Positions 44,457-52,668 of a DNA stretch of 64,000 nt are shown here, piece after piece. The notes under the pieces are model-generated. The model was not told the DNA's origin. It did not search any database and worked only from the letters and a program-made list of their open reading frames with translations. Positions within the stretch are counted from its first letter, which is position 1. Each line of letters starts with the position of its first letter. The translations under genes were made by a program, and so were the position numbers. Origin of the DNA: JAHJGG01 sp041658785 (GTDB lineage Bacteria; Patescibacteriota; Patescibacteriia; Magasanikbacterales; UBA922); assembly GCA_041658785.1 (NCBI GenBank), contig JBAZZL010000002.1:1-64000 (forward strand), given 5' to 3'.

Positions 44457-45623
44457 TTATTTTGCCGTCCAATTTCCAGCTTCGTCAAAATTTTGTGATC
44501 GTTTGAAACCGCAAGCATTCCAAATTAGGTCAAACATCGGACGCAAAATATCTTTTGGCTCTGTATTGTATGATTCGATAATTGTTTCCGGCAATTGTAA
44601 AATATCTCGATCAATTTTGTAATGATCATGATGCCAAAATATTTCGTCAACGCCCATTTCCCAATCTTTAACCCAAATCAGTGTCAAAAAAATAACAATC
44701 GGCATATTAACGCCAAGCTGTTTTGCTAAATTCAAATATTCCGCCAACGATTTTATCAACTCCAACTCATAGGTAAAACTTGGAATAATTTTTTTCTCTC
44801 TATCTGCTCTTAATATTAAACCTTCAACAGCCTCAATAATTCCATTTCGGTATAACTGAATGTATGAATGGGATTTATCGTTTTTTCCACCAGAATAAGA
44901 CAAAACGCCTTCAAGATTAATCCGATGGCTCAAGCCGGAAGCGTATATCGGCTGTAATTTTGCAGGTACATTTATTATCGGGTTCAAATCAATGCTATGA
45001 TTCGGACTAAAGGATCCTAATGGTATGAGATGTAAAACGATTTTACCGCCCTCGTAAAATGGAAGCGGTAAATTATCAGCAACAAGTTGGGCAATTCTTT
45101 CTACTTTGAATTTATTTATTTGCTCGGTTAGTGTTTGAGAAAGATTAAAAGCATTTTTTAATTCGTTCGTATCCAGCGCGTATTTTCCGGCGGAATTTCT
45201 TGAATAAAATTTGTCATGTCCTTTGTAAATAACGCGGTGCGGTCCCGCCCAGCTTCTATTTATTCGGAATATAAAAACATTCTTTTTGTCGGAAACATTG
45301 ACGGTTCGTGTCGCAAAAATAATTCTCGGCTCAATTCCGTCTCGAATAATGTTTTCATATTTTCTGATTTCCTCATCAACATTTTCTATTTCCACGCCAT
45401 CAATACTTTTCGGACTTCCGTTTTCTTCCGAAATGCCGAAAATCAAATCCCCGCCGGAAGCATTAGCAAAAGATGAAATATCAGCCAAAAATTCTTTTCT
45501 GTCTGCGTCGGAATTACTCGGTAATAATTTTTTATATTCAATTGTTTTGCCTTCTAAAACAGCGTTGCTTCGCAACTGCTCTAAATCATTAAATTCAATT
45601 TTATCAAGATGTTTATTTATCAT
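44457..45623 (-). CDS. AlbA_2 (Schlafen-like) putative DNA/RNA-binding protein
   Basis: 388 residues. N-terminal AlbA_2 domain: ESKTIEYKK-like EGKTIEYKKLLPSN, DISSFANASGGDLIFGISEENG, and later YYSRNSAGKYALD-like KFYSRNSAGKYAL. The C-terminal half (about 170-388) is unassigned and has no clear nuclease motif. It lies between hsdS (4 bases away) and RhuM on the same strand, so it is probably part of the restriction-locus operon. Confidence 0.85.
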   Translation of the reverse strand: MINKHLDKIEFNDLEQLRSNAVLEGKTIEYKKLLPSNSDADRKEFLADISSFANASGGDLIFGISEENGSPKSIDGVEIENVDEEIRKYENIIRDGIEPRIIFATRTVNVSDKKNVFIFRINRSWAGPHRVIYKGHDKFYSRNSAGKYALDTNELKNAFNLSQTLTEQINKFKVERIAQLVADNLPLPFYEGGKIVLHLIPLGSFSPNHSIDLNPIINVPAKLQPIYASGLSHRINLEGVLSYSGGKNDKSHSYIQLYRNGIIEAVEGLILRADREKKIIPSFTYELELIKSLAEYLNLAKQLGVNMPIVIFLTLIWVKDWEMGVDEIFWHHDHYKIDRDILQLPETIIESYNTEPKDILRPMFDLIWNACGFKRSQNFDEAGNWTAK

Positions 45624-45627
45624 AAAA

Positions 45628-46989
45628 TTACCCTAAAATCATTTGTTCTATTTCTTTTTGCGCTCCGGCGACAGTGCTTTCCGCTTCTTGCCGCAAGCGT
45701 TTTACTTTTTTATAAATTGTATTTACGCCAGCGATAATTTTTTCTTGTTTTTCAACGCTGGGCAATGGCACGACTAATTTTTTCAATGCGTCATAATCCA
45801 ACGCTGGGCGCGTGCCACCCGTTGTGGAGCGGAAAGATAATTCACGACCAATTTTTGTATTGAAAAAAGACGCTACATATTCGGGCAATATCTTTGTTTT
45901 CCCCACTTCGTTTTGCAAGTGAAAACGGACAGAGTGCTGATTGATATTTCCCTCAAAATTATCTGGCACAACTGCAACGCTTCCAATTCTTCCCGTGATA
46001 GTAAAAATTAAATCGTCTTTTTTCAACTGCGAACGCTTAAGCATTGTTTCGTGAATTTCTGGTTTGATAAATTTTACATCGTCAAGTTTTATTCCCATTT
46101 CCGTAATATTCTGTACTCGCAAGAATGGCACGCCGCCCTCGTCCGAATAATAATCACCCGTAACTTTTGGCGTTGCTCCACCGGACATATCGGCTATGGC
46201 TTGGCCAAGCGCAAAGTGTTTTTTATTTTTAATCTGCTCCAATAAACTACGCAGGTATGGTTTGTAAAATAAAGCGTCAATACGACCCTCAATTTCATCG
46301 CTCCAAATCTGAAATACCCGCTCTGCCCCCCCCCGCGGCATATCTATACCAAGCTCGCCCAAAACAAAATCGTCAATTGAGGACAAAATTTTCAAAATTT
46401 CCGCTTGTTTCTTTTTCTTTTGTTCGTATGCTTCTTGAATTTTCTTGACGACTTCGTTTTGAACCGAAAGAGGCGGAATGGGAATATCAAAATTCTTTAT
46501 TGTTTCAATTGTTATATTTCCTTGAATTGCGCCGATTTTTTCGCGCTCAATCAATTTTCGGCTCGCTTCACTGTTTAGCCACGCGGAAATATATTGTTTG
46601 TTGATTTTGGTATTAAGACAAAACTTAATCATAAAAGAGCCGAAGGCAAATCCTTCCGCCTCTTTCGGAACGACAACGACAATACCAACCGAGCCGCTTC
46701 TTGAAATAAGTAGGTCGCCCTCGTGAACAATCGCTTTTCCTACTTCTTTGCGTTGTTCTTCGGACAAATAAACAACATCGCCCACATCAATCCCGTCATT
46801 TTTCAAATTGAGAATACGCAAAAACGGTATTCCAAAATCAACATAATCGTTTGCCGTAGAAAGTCCGTAGCGAATATCGGTAATAAAATCGCCGAGTTTT
46901 TGCGATTTATATTTCCCGTTTTGAATCGCTTTTTGAAGCTCGCGGATTGCCGGTAACCAATATTTCGCGTCAAGCCGTCCGCCGCTCAA
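45628..46989 (-). CDS. hsdS: Type I restriction-modification specificity subunit HsdS
   Basis: At least 453 residues; the frame is open a little further upstream (to about 47031), where it encodes LEIFTTWSGDVLSGGRLDAK. Two target-recognition halves, each starting with the same pattern (IFTTWS..GRLDAKYW and VFQIWS..GRIDALFY) and ending in a conserved helix (KKIQEAYEQKKKKQAEI and GVNTIYKKVKRLRQEAES). Binds DNA and sets sequence specificity. The nominal start TTG at 46989 has no good ribosome site, and the gene's true 5' end seems lost with the hsdM 3' part. Confidence 0.88.
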   Translation of the reverse strand: MSGGRLDAKYWLPAIRELQKAIQNGKYKSQKLGDFITDIRYGLSTANDYVDFGIPFLRILNLKNDGIDVGDVVYLSEEQRKEVGKAIVHEGDLLISRSGSVGIVVVVPKEAEGFAFGSFMIKFCLNTKINKQYISAWLNSEASRKLIEREKIGAIQGNITIETIKNFDIPIPPLSVQNEVVKKIQEAYEQKKKKQAEILKILSSIDDFVLGELGIDMPRGGAERVFQIWSDEIEGRIDALFYKPYLRSLLEQIKNKKHFALGQAIADMSGGATPKVTGDYYSDEGGVPFLRVQNITEMGIKLDDVKFIKPEIHETMLKRSQLKKDDLIFTITGRIGSVAVVPDNFEGNINQHSVRFHLQNEVGKTKILPEYVASFFNTKIGRELSFRSTTGGTRPALDYDALKKLVVPLPSVEKQEKIIAGVNTIYKKVKRLRQEAESTVAGAQKEIEQMILG

Positions 46990-48139
46990 AACATCGCCGC
47001 TCCAAGTTGTAAAAATTTCGAGCGAAGCCGAGCTCTTTTTGCTTTCTCACTTCATCAAGAGCGTGCAAAAGAAATCCGCCCGAACCGCAAGCGGGGTCAA
47101 GCACAAGATCGTCATTTTTTATATTCATCATCTTGACGGCGAAGCTCACAATTTCGCGCGGAGTAAAGTATTGTCCGCTTTTGCCCTTGAAAAAATCCTC
47201 CATAAACTGCTCAAAAGCAACGCCTTTTGTATCAAGATCGGTTTTATTGAGCGACACGCTTTGCAAGTGTTCAACGACGGTATAAAGCTCCTCTGGCTCG
47301 ATTTTCAAACTTTCCTTAAACACTTCGGGGTCTTTTTCTTTCGCTTCAAGATAAATTTCGTTTATGCGCCGATAAACGCTTTCGGCTTTTTCGTGCGTCT
47401 TGATTTGAAAATCGTAATACTCGCCGGTTTTTCGTCCGCGCTTTTCGTCGCGAATTTTTACGAAAATGATTTTGCAAAGTTCGTCAAAAGCAACGGTTGG
47501 ATTTCTTTTGCCACCAGCCCAAAGCGTATTATGGGATTTTTCAAGGGCGCGTTTTAATTCTGATTTATCAAGCACTTTCAAATCCCAGTCCGGATCGCCT
47601 TTTTTGTAACGAAACTCCTCAATCTTTCCGTAAGAAATAGGAATATCGGTAATGGTCGCTTTTTCCGGTTCTTTGTCGTTCCATTCGGCGGTTTCCATTG
47701 CTCGGCGAGTATTGCCCGCAACGCAAATCGCAAGCGGGGCGTGAAGCACGCGAGCGTTAGCGATTGCCTGTTTGGTGGCTTGCTCAAATTCCGCGTCGGA
47801 AATGCCGTCTTTTTTACACTCAACGACGATATAAGGTCTCTTTTTTGCGTCATCCTCATAAATAACTATGTCCGCGTAGCGTTCCGGCGTCCGGTCCGGC
47901 ATCTCTATTTCAAGCTCAATCCGTTTTGCCGGATAGTGATATTTTTCAATCAGGTCAAAATAATATTCGGCGCGGACTTTTTCTTCGGGATCAGTAAAAT
48001 TATATTTTTTACCAGAAGCCGAATATTTAATTTTACTGCCATCAAACACAAAGTACCCTCTGTTTTCACCAATTTCTAAATAATCATTAAAACTACTCGT
48101 GCCCCCATCTTGTTGTGGTTTATAGATTGTGTCAGTCAT
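46970..48139 (-). pseudogene. Truncated type I methyltransferase hsdM
   Basis: 389 residues remain. An N-terminal nuclease-like HSDR_N_2 type region (RYADIVIYEDDAKKRPYIVVECKK), then the HsdM N-domain and the SAM motif LVLDPACGSGGFLLHAL (Asp348). The sequence then runs out at about residue 370 and ends in an unrelated tail. The catalytic NPPF/NPPY motif IV and all later parts are absent. The junction (about 47020-47045) carries GCTCG twice, and directly leads into hsdS. Best read as an internal deletion fusing hsdM to hsdS, leaving no working methylase. Confidence 0.8.
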
Positions 48140-48194
48140 ATTTTATTTATAATCCCAATTTTCCCCGTCAGCTTGCTGCGGGGTCGTCGTTTCA

Positions 48195-48446
48195 TTAATA
48201 CACCTCCTGCCGATGCCCAATTTTAACCACGATCACCAACAGCTCGTGTTTATAAATTTTATAAATAATTCGGTACGGCCAAACCCGCACGGAATATTCT
48301 CCGGCGTGCTCGCCTGTCAGCTTTTTACCCTGAAACGGATCTTGCCCCAATAATTTCAGCGCCAAAGCGACGCGGATTCGGTATCGGGAATCAATTCTGG
48401 CGAGATCTTTTTGCGCTTTTTTTGGGAGAACCACGGCGTACGCCAT
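48195..48446 (-). CDS. RelE/ParE-type toxin
   Basis: 83 residues from the ATG at 48446. RelE fold: MAYAVVLPKKAQKDLARIDSRYR, DPFQGKKLTGEHAGEYSVRVWPYRIIYKI, VVKIGHRQEVY. The late GHRQEVY is typical of RelE toxins. Overlaps the antitoxin gene by 56 bases, so coupled. Confidence 0.9.
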   Translation of the reverse strand: MAYAVVLPKKAQKDLARIDSRYRIRVALALKLLGQDPFQGKKLTGEHAGEYSVRVWPYRIIYKIYKHELLVIVVKIGHRQEVY

Positions 48447-48750
48447 ACTTCTTTTTACCTTTATCGGCGATGAGAAAACCCTCTTTGGCCAGGTATTCGT
48501 CCAAAGTGATGTAATCGCCTTTTTTATAATCCCTCTCCGCTTCTTCAATATCCTTTTTCAAATCCGGAAAGTCCTTCATCACCTCCAGCGTTTCTACCCA
48601 CGATTCAAATTCTTCGGCCGACATCATTACCGCTTTGGGGCGGCCTTTTTCCGTCAGGGTATAATAAACCCCCGGCTTTTGCACTTCTTTGGCCAGGTCA
48701 AAAATTCTTTTTCTCGCTTCGGATATCGGTAAAGTATTTCTGGTATTCAT
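48391..48750 (-). CDS. Phd/YefM-type antitoxin
   Basis: 119 residues. Phd/YefM fold: LPISEARKRIFDLAKEV, YYTLTEKGRPKAVMMSAEEFESWVETLEV. The C-terminal toxin-binding part is longer than usual and basic (KGKKKYGVRRGSPKKSAKRSRQN), because the frame runs into the toxin gene. Cognate toxin downstream. Confidence 0.9.
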   Translation of the reverse strand: MNTRNTLPISEARKRIFDLAKEVQKPGVYYTLTEKGRPKAVMMSAEEFESWVETLEVMKDFPDLKKDIEEAERDYKKGDYITLDEYLAKEGFLIADKGKKKYGVRRGSPKKSAKRSRQN

Positions 48751-48772
48751 AAAAGTTTTTAAGTATTTATAT

Positions 48773-48805
48773 GTACATAATAATGTACGCTACAAATTTT
48801 GTCAA
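48773..48805 (-). promoter_or_regulatory. Toxin-antitoxin promoter with overlapping operator
   Basis: Minus strand TTGACA (48800-48805), 17 bases, TATTAT (48777-48782). Palindrome GTACAT / ATGTAC (48773-48788) spans the -10 box, the same design as at 38069-38108. Confidence 0.85.
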
Positions 48806-48815
48806 GCCGATATTA

Positions 48816-49478
48816 TCAACAATGCCCCAGCTTTTTTAAACTGGCGTAAGAACCATTTGACACAATCACATGATCCACAAGCTCAATCCCCAAAATTTTC
48901 CCCGCTTCGATCAAACGTTTGGTAATCTTAATATCTTCTTCCGACGGTTCCGTCTCTCCGGAAGGATGATTGTGCGCCACAATCACTTGCGCGGCCAAAT
49001 GCCGGACTGCCGGCTCAAATACTTCGCGCGGATGAACGAGATTGGCATTAAGCGAACCGACCGAAACGATTTCACGCTTGATTTCTTGATTTCTGGAATC
49101 CAAAAAGAAAATTACGAAATGCTCTTTTTTATGATCACGGATATCCTTGAGTTCGTCCCAAACATCCTTTGGCGATAGAATCAAAACTGATTGTTTGTTT
49201 TGCAAATGACGGCGACCAAGTTCGTAGCAGGCGACGATTTCGCACGCTTTCGCGCTACCAAGACCGAATGTATTTTTTAATTCTTTAACCGAGGCCTTGG
49301 CCAAACCAACGCCACTGAATTTCCTTAAAATCTTACTGGATAATTCCACGACATTTATGCCTTCGCTTCCGGTGCGTAAAAGAATCGCCAAAAGTTCGGA
49401 ATCCGAAAGCCGCTCGGGACCGTATTTTTCCAGCTTCTCCCGCGGCCGATCAATTTTGGGTAAGTCCTTTATTTTCAT
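48816..49478 (-). CDS. radC: RadC family JAB-domain protein
   Basis: 220 residues. Helix-hairpin-helix part FSGVGLAKASVKELKNTFGLGSAKA and JAB/MPN metalloprotease-like domain with HNHPSG and the following Asp (EPSEEDIKIT). All metal ligands of the JAMM motif are present. Despite its name the role of RadC in repair is unclear; it is often near mobile or defence genes, as here. Confidence 0.95.
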   Translation of the reverse strand: MKIKDLPKIDRPREKLEKYGPERLSDSELLAILLRTGSEGINVVELSSKILRKFSGVGLAKASVKELKNTFGLGSAKACEIVACYELGRRHLQNKQSVLILSPKDVWDELKDIRDHKKEHFVIFFLDSRNQEIKREIVSVGSLNANLVHPREVFEPAVRHLAAQVIVAHNHPSGETEPSEEDIKITKRLIEAGKILGIELVDHVIVSNGSYASLKKLGHC

Positions 49479-49513
49479 ACTTATTTATTTGGCGATTTCC
49501 TTTAACATCTATT

Positions 49514-50209
49514 TTATTTTTCACTTTCTGCTCTGGCTTTGAACAAAAAAATGGTTTCTGATTTTAATTTCGCACGCGCCCAATCTTTCTGTGGTTCGGA
49601 TAATGACTCCCCTAAACCGACCAATAAATTGCGATCCGCCATTTTTTCAATCTGATCAACGCATTTTTGCAACGCTTCTTTGAAAGAAACACCGGATCGC
49701 CTTTTAACTATTTCCTTGTTAATCGGCCAATTATTTTTCAAAAAGTACCAGACATCATAAATATCGCGGCTAGTCTTTCCGATACGCTCTAACATCGCCA
49801 TTAACTTATGGGCAAACATATCCTCGGGAATCATAACCAACATAGAAATACCCAATAGGGTCTTTACTTCAAACTTTGATCCGAAATCCCGTCTGTTAAC
49901 TTCTATTTTGATGTTTTGTGATTTAGTGTCATACGAGATGACAATTAGCAAATTGAATTTTTTGATTTTTGAATCTATGACCTTGCCATAGCTCTCCGCA
50001 ATTTTTTGGATTTTCTCAAAGACCATTTGCTCTTTGCTTTCATCCAATAAATCAAAATCCAAATCAAACGAATCTCTATTCAATCCATAGAACAAGTGAG
50101 CGGCCGTTCCGCCTTTGAATCCTAAATATGGAGAGATGGAAGTATTGGAATAAATATCCTTTAGGATTTGCAATAATATGTTTTTATGCTTGGAGTAATC
50201 AACGGTCAT
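49514..50209 (-). CDS. AbiEii/AbiGii nucleotidyltransferase toxin
   Basis: 231 residues. Nucleotidyltransferase signature FKGGTAAHLFYGLNRDSFDLDFDLL (GG-T/S followed by D-x-D) and a later Lys/Asp region (KIEVNRRD, EDMFAHKLMAMLER). Toxin of the AbiE type IV toxin-antitoxin family, giving abortive phage defence in known cases. Its ATG overlaps the antitoxin stop (ATGA). Confidence 0.9.
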   Translation of the reverse strand: MTVDYSKHKNILLQILKDIYSNTSISPYLGFKGGTAAHLFYGLNRDSFDLDFDLLDESKEQMVFEKIQKIAESYGKVIDSKIKKFNLLIVISYDTKSQNIKIEVNRRDFGSKFEVKTLLGISMLVMIPEDMFAHKLMAMLERIGKTSRDIYDVWYFLKNNWPINKEIVKRRSGVSFKEALQKCVDQIEKMADRNLLVGLGESLSEPQKDWARAKLKSETIFLFKARAESEK

Positions 50210-50805
50210 ACGTTTGAATTTTTATAGTTTTTAAAATAATCATTAACCCTCTTTTCCATTTTTTTGTTATTGTAGATCGGCAAAATTTGAAACACCTTGT
50301 CCCAATTCAAGCCGTTTAAATTATCAAAATGATAGTCTTTGCTTATATATATCCTGTCCAAAAACGCTCTCTCTTTTGTAGCAACGGCTATGCCATTTTG
50401 ATGTTCGATGCCAATAGTGTTACTCAATACGTAATCCTTCATGCGGATTAAGGAAATTTTTTGTTCGGGAATTTCAATCTCTCGGGTCACATACGATGCG
50501 ACAAAAATAGAATCGTAGTACTGAAAATTAATTCCGGCACGGGTCAATACCGTTTCAAAGCTGATGTATGAGGGAGTATAAATGCGCGTCACCAATTCAA
50601 AACGATCATAATTTTTATCTTTGGCATATATGCCGCGCCGGACCCTGATTAATTTTCCAGCGTTAACATATTTAATTAATCGGCTGGCTACGGTCTGCTC
50701 TTTTTCTTCTCCCCACAACAAAGCCACGTCTTTTGTCGAAAAGACGGCCCGAGGAGATCGCAATAAGACCTCTAAATATTCACCTTTGGTGGGTTTTTTA
50801 TCCAT
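50206..50805 (-). CDS. AbiEi-type antitoxin
   Basis: 199 residues. N-terminal winged helix (FSTKDVALLWGEEKEQTVASRLIKYVNAGKLIRVRRGIY) followed by the AbiEi domain (YISFETVLTRAGI..., ERAFLDRIY). Represses its own operon in studied members by binding inverted repeats. Upstream of the toxin and directly after an inverted repeat that fits this job. Confidence 0.88.
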   Translation of the reverse strand: MDKKPTKGEYLEVLLRSPRAVFSTKDVALLWGEEKEQTVASRLIKYVNAGKLIRVRRGIYAKDKNYDRFELVTRIYTPSYISFETVLTRAGINFQYYDSIFVASYVTREIEIPEQKISLIRMKDYVLSNTIGIEHQNGIAVATKERAFLDRIYISKDYHFDNLNGLNWDKVFQILPIYNNKKMEKRVNDYFKNYKNSNV

Positions 50806-50811
50806 ATATAG

Positions 50812-50874
50812 ACTGGAATAAGCCTTAAAGGTTTGTTCCAGTTAAATTATATGCTAAAATGCAAATAAGCGCAA
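50812..50874 (-). promoter_or_regulatory. abiE promoter and inverted-repeat operator
   Basis: Minus strand TTGCGC (50869-50874), 17 bases, TATAAT (50846-50851). Between it and the ATG lies an imperfect inverted repeat ACTGGAATAAGCCTT / AAAGGTTTGTTCCAGT (50812-50842), well placed for AbiEi binding. Confidence 0.75.
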
Positions 50875-51029
50875 GATCCTTTGGATAATAAGCAAATTGC
50901 TACTAAGACTCGAACCGCGTTTTGCTTTCGCAAAAGGTGGCGATTGAACCGAAAAAATCTTGGCAAATACTATACAATCTGCCTGCCGACCCCGCCGTGG
51001 CGGGGGAGGAAAACTCGCAACATCCAATT

Positions 51030-51194
51030 TGGCTCCCTCTGTAGGACTCGAACCTACAACATCTACGTTAACAGTCCCGATAAAAGCTCCGAGAGCAGGG
51101 TTCGAACCTGCGACATCCGCGTTAACAGCGCGGCGTTCTACCACTGAACTATCTCGGAGCGCTTATCGGGATTCTACCTTTGAACTACAGGGGA
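51030..51194 (-). other. Disrupted tRNA-Asn-like sequence surrounding a complete tRNA-Asn
   Basis: On the minus strand the outer sequence has a 5' part like TCCCCTGTAGTTCAAAGGTA and, 130 bases later, CTGTTAACG, a T-arm GTAGG-TTCGAGT-CCTAC, an acceptor end AGAGGGA, and encoded CCA. The parts match tRNA-Asn in order, but the 5' strand of the anticodon stem is missing and replaced by the complete inner tRNA with a 20-bp extended stem (TCCCGATAA / TTATCGGGA). The acceptor pairs poorly (three bad pairs). Looks like a tRNA gene broken by insertion or recombination. Confidence 0.55.
51087..51158 (-). tRNA. tRNA-Asn (anticodon GTT)
   Basis: 72 nt. Acceptor TCCGAGA / TCTCGGA with discriminator G, D-arm GTTCAGTGGTAGAAC, anticodon arm CCGCG-CTGTTAA-CGCGG giving GTT, T-arm GCAGG-TTCGAAC-CCTGC. 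All stems pair. It is enclosed by further complementary bases that lengthen the acceptor stem. Confidence 0.93.
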
Positions 51195-51204
51195 ATAATA
51201 TGCA

Positions 51205-51227
51205 AAACCCGCCTTTTCAGCGGGTTT
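51205..51227 (-). terminator. Terminator after recO
   Basis: AAACCCGC / GCGGGTTT stem followed on the minus strand by TTTTGC, between recO and the tRNA-Asn locus. The other 100 bases up to recO hold AT-rich sequence with a TTATTATTGTTATT run. Confidence 0.65.
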
Positions 51228-51322
51228 GTTAGTTTTGGATAAAATGCAAAACTACCCGCTGATTAGCTGTTTATTATTGTTATTATTATTGTGGAGCAAG
51301 TATTGCATATAAAAACAATCTA

Positions 51323-52117
51323 TCATGAATTAAGCCTCTTGTCAAATTTCTGCCAGTCAAAAATTTTTCTCTCACTGTGAAAAACCGTGTACTCTTGCAC
51401 TAAATTATGCAATGAATCCGCCTCATCCCCCTTAAATTTCAAATTATTAATTAACTGCCAATCCCCCTCCAAAAGCAATCGTAAATTCTTCGCCTGCTCC
51501 GCGTTACAATTCAAAATCCGTTCCCCCAATTTTTCTTTTTTCTCCCGGCAAACTTTACAAATAACCCCTCCCCCAGCCGGATACAAATCCGCTATTTCTT
51601 CAATCCCGCACACCACACAGATCTTTAGCTCCGGCGCAAAACCTAAATAATTTAGTAATTTAATGATAAAACCATCCACCAGTACAGGCGCATTGCAATG
51701 CGCCTCAACTAACGCATTGCAATGCGTCTCAACTAACGCATTGCAATGCGTCTCAACTGAAGCAATAAATTCCAACCAACTTTTCAACAAATCAAAAATC
51801 CTCTCCTCCCTTTCTCCTGTATGCGTTAATTTATCAACCACAGAAACCAGATAACTGGCAGCTAAACTTTTCTCAGCATTTTTTCTAACGCTTGAAAAAA
51901 ACTCTACCGGCTGTACTTTGGTCAGATGATCTATTTCCTTGCCTTTTTCCACCACGATATCAACCAAAGAAAACGGCTCAAGATGAGCCGAATTTTTGCT
52001 GGTTATTTTTTTCACTCCGCGCGCGAGCAGTTCAAGCTTGCCTTGATCTTTCGTGAAAAGGGAAATGATCTGGTCTGACTCGCGGAAATCTCGCCGGGAT
52101 AATATAATTGAAAGCAT
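51323..52117 (-). CDS. recO: DNA repair protein RecO
   Basis: 264 residues. Loads RecA onto SSB-coated DNA with RecR. N-terminal OB fold (LSRRDFRESDQIISLFTKDQGKLELLARGVKK), helical middle and a Cys4 zinc site (CVVCG and CKVC). The middle contains VETHCNAL repeated three times (about residues 118-141), encoded by a 24-bp tandem repeat; this is not part of the family and sits between helices. Confidence 0.93.
   Translation of the reverse strand: MLSIILSRRDFRESDQIISLFTKDQGKLELLARGVKKITSKNSAHLEPFSLVDIVVEKGKEIDHLTKVQPVEFFSSVRKNAEKSLAASYLVSVVDKLTHTGEREERIFDLLKSWLEFIASVETHCNALVETHCNALVEAHCNAPVLVDGFIIKLLNYLGFAPELKICVVCGIEEIADLYPAGGGVICKVCREKKEKLGERILNCNAEQAKNLRLLLEGDWQLINNLKFKGDEADSLHNLVQEYTVFHSERKIFDWQKFDKRLNS
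51693..51766 (-). repeat. 24-bp tandem repeat inside recO
   Basis: Three copies of a 24-bp unit containing the palindromic GCATTGCAATGC, in frame, each encoding eight residues. Confidence 0.92.
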
Positions 52118-52128
52118 ATAAGCATAAT

Positions 52129-52199
52129 AAGCAATAAGCAGAGTAAGCAGTAAGTATCCGTGCTTACTTTGCTTATTGCTTACTCTGCTTACTCTGCTC
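52129..52199. repeat. AAGCAATAAGCAG self-complementary word repeat
   Basis: ATAAGCAATAAGCAGAGTAAGCAG and its inverted counterpart fill the recO-ruvX spacer; the block continues into ruvX and encodes its last residues SKQSKQ. Confidence 0.85.
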
Positions 52200-52592
52200 C
52201 AAATATGATTGCAGAATCACCATCGCCGCTTTCTCATCTCTACTCACCGTTCCTCCCATCGCATCCGCCTGCCTCGAAGTAAACCTCTCGTCAACGAATT
52301 CAATTGGTAAGTCAATTCGTTTTTTTAATTCTTTCACGAACGCTTGAACAATTTTTGTGTTCTCATTCTCTTTTCCATCCAAACCAATCGGCAACCCCAC
52401 GACAATTTTATCTATCTTTTCTTTGGCAATCAAATCTGAAATCTGTCCCGCCAAAACGGGATCCCGCTCGCTGCGGGAAATTCTGAAATCTGAAATCAAA
52501 AATTGGCCAAATGGCAAAACAACCCCAAGGCCAGTCTCCACCCAAGCCAATCCAATATTTTTTCTGCCGTAATCAATGCCGAGTATATTCAT
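52173..52592 (-). CDS. ruvX: RuvX/YqgF family Holliday-junction resolvase-like protein
   Basis: 139 residues. RNase H-like fold; implicated in pre-16S rRNA maturation or junction resolution. Asp in NILGIDYGRKNIGLA, IVVGLPIGLDG, and FVDERFTSRQAD with the catalytic Glu/Asp. Residues about 30-53 (SDFRISRSERDPVLAG) come from TCTGAAATCTG words around a GC hairpin that also occurs in recG, and the C-terminal SKQSKQ from another word repeat. Core length is otherwise normal. Confidence 0.92.
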   Translation of the reverse strand: MNILGIDYGRKNIGLAWVETGLGVVLPFGQFLISDFRISRSERDPVLAGQISDLIAKEKIDKIVVGLPIGLDGKENENTKIVQAFVKELKKRIDLPIEFVDERFTSRQADAMGGTVSRDEKAAMVILQSYLEQSKQSKQ

Positions 52593-52668
52593 AATTTAAT
52601 GGGTTAGGGTAAGAGTAAAAAAGCCTGAAAAAATCCGGCATCCTAACCCTTGCCCAAACACTCTAACA

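Noticed and set aside
50881..51232. Frames over the tRNA-Asn locus with SVGLEPTTS or RAGFEPATS motifs
   Set aside because: These are the well-known false proteins obtained by translating tRNA antisense.
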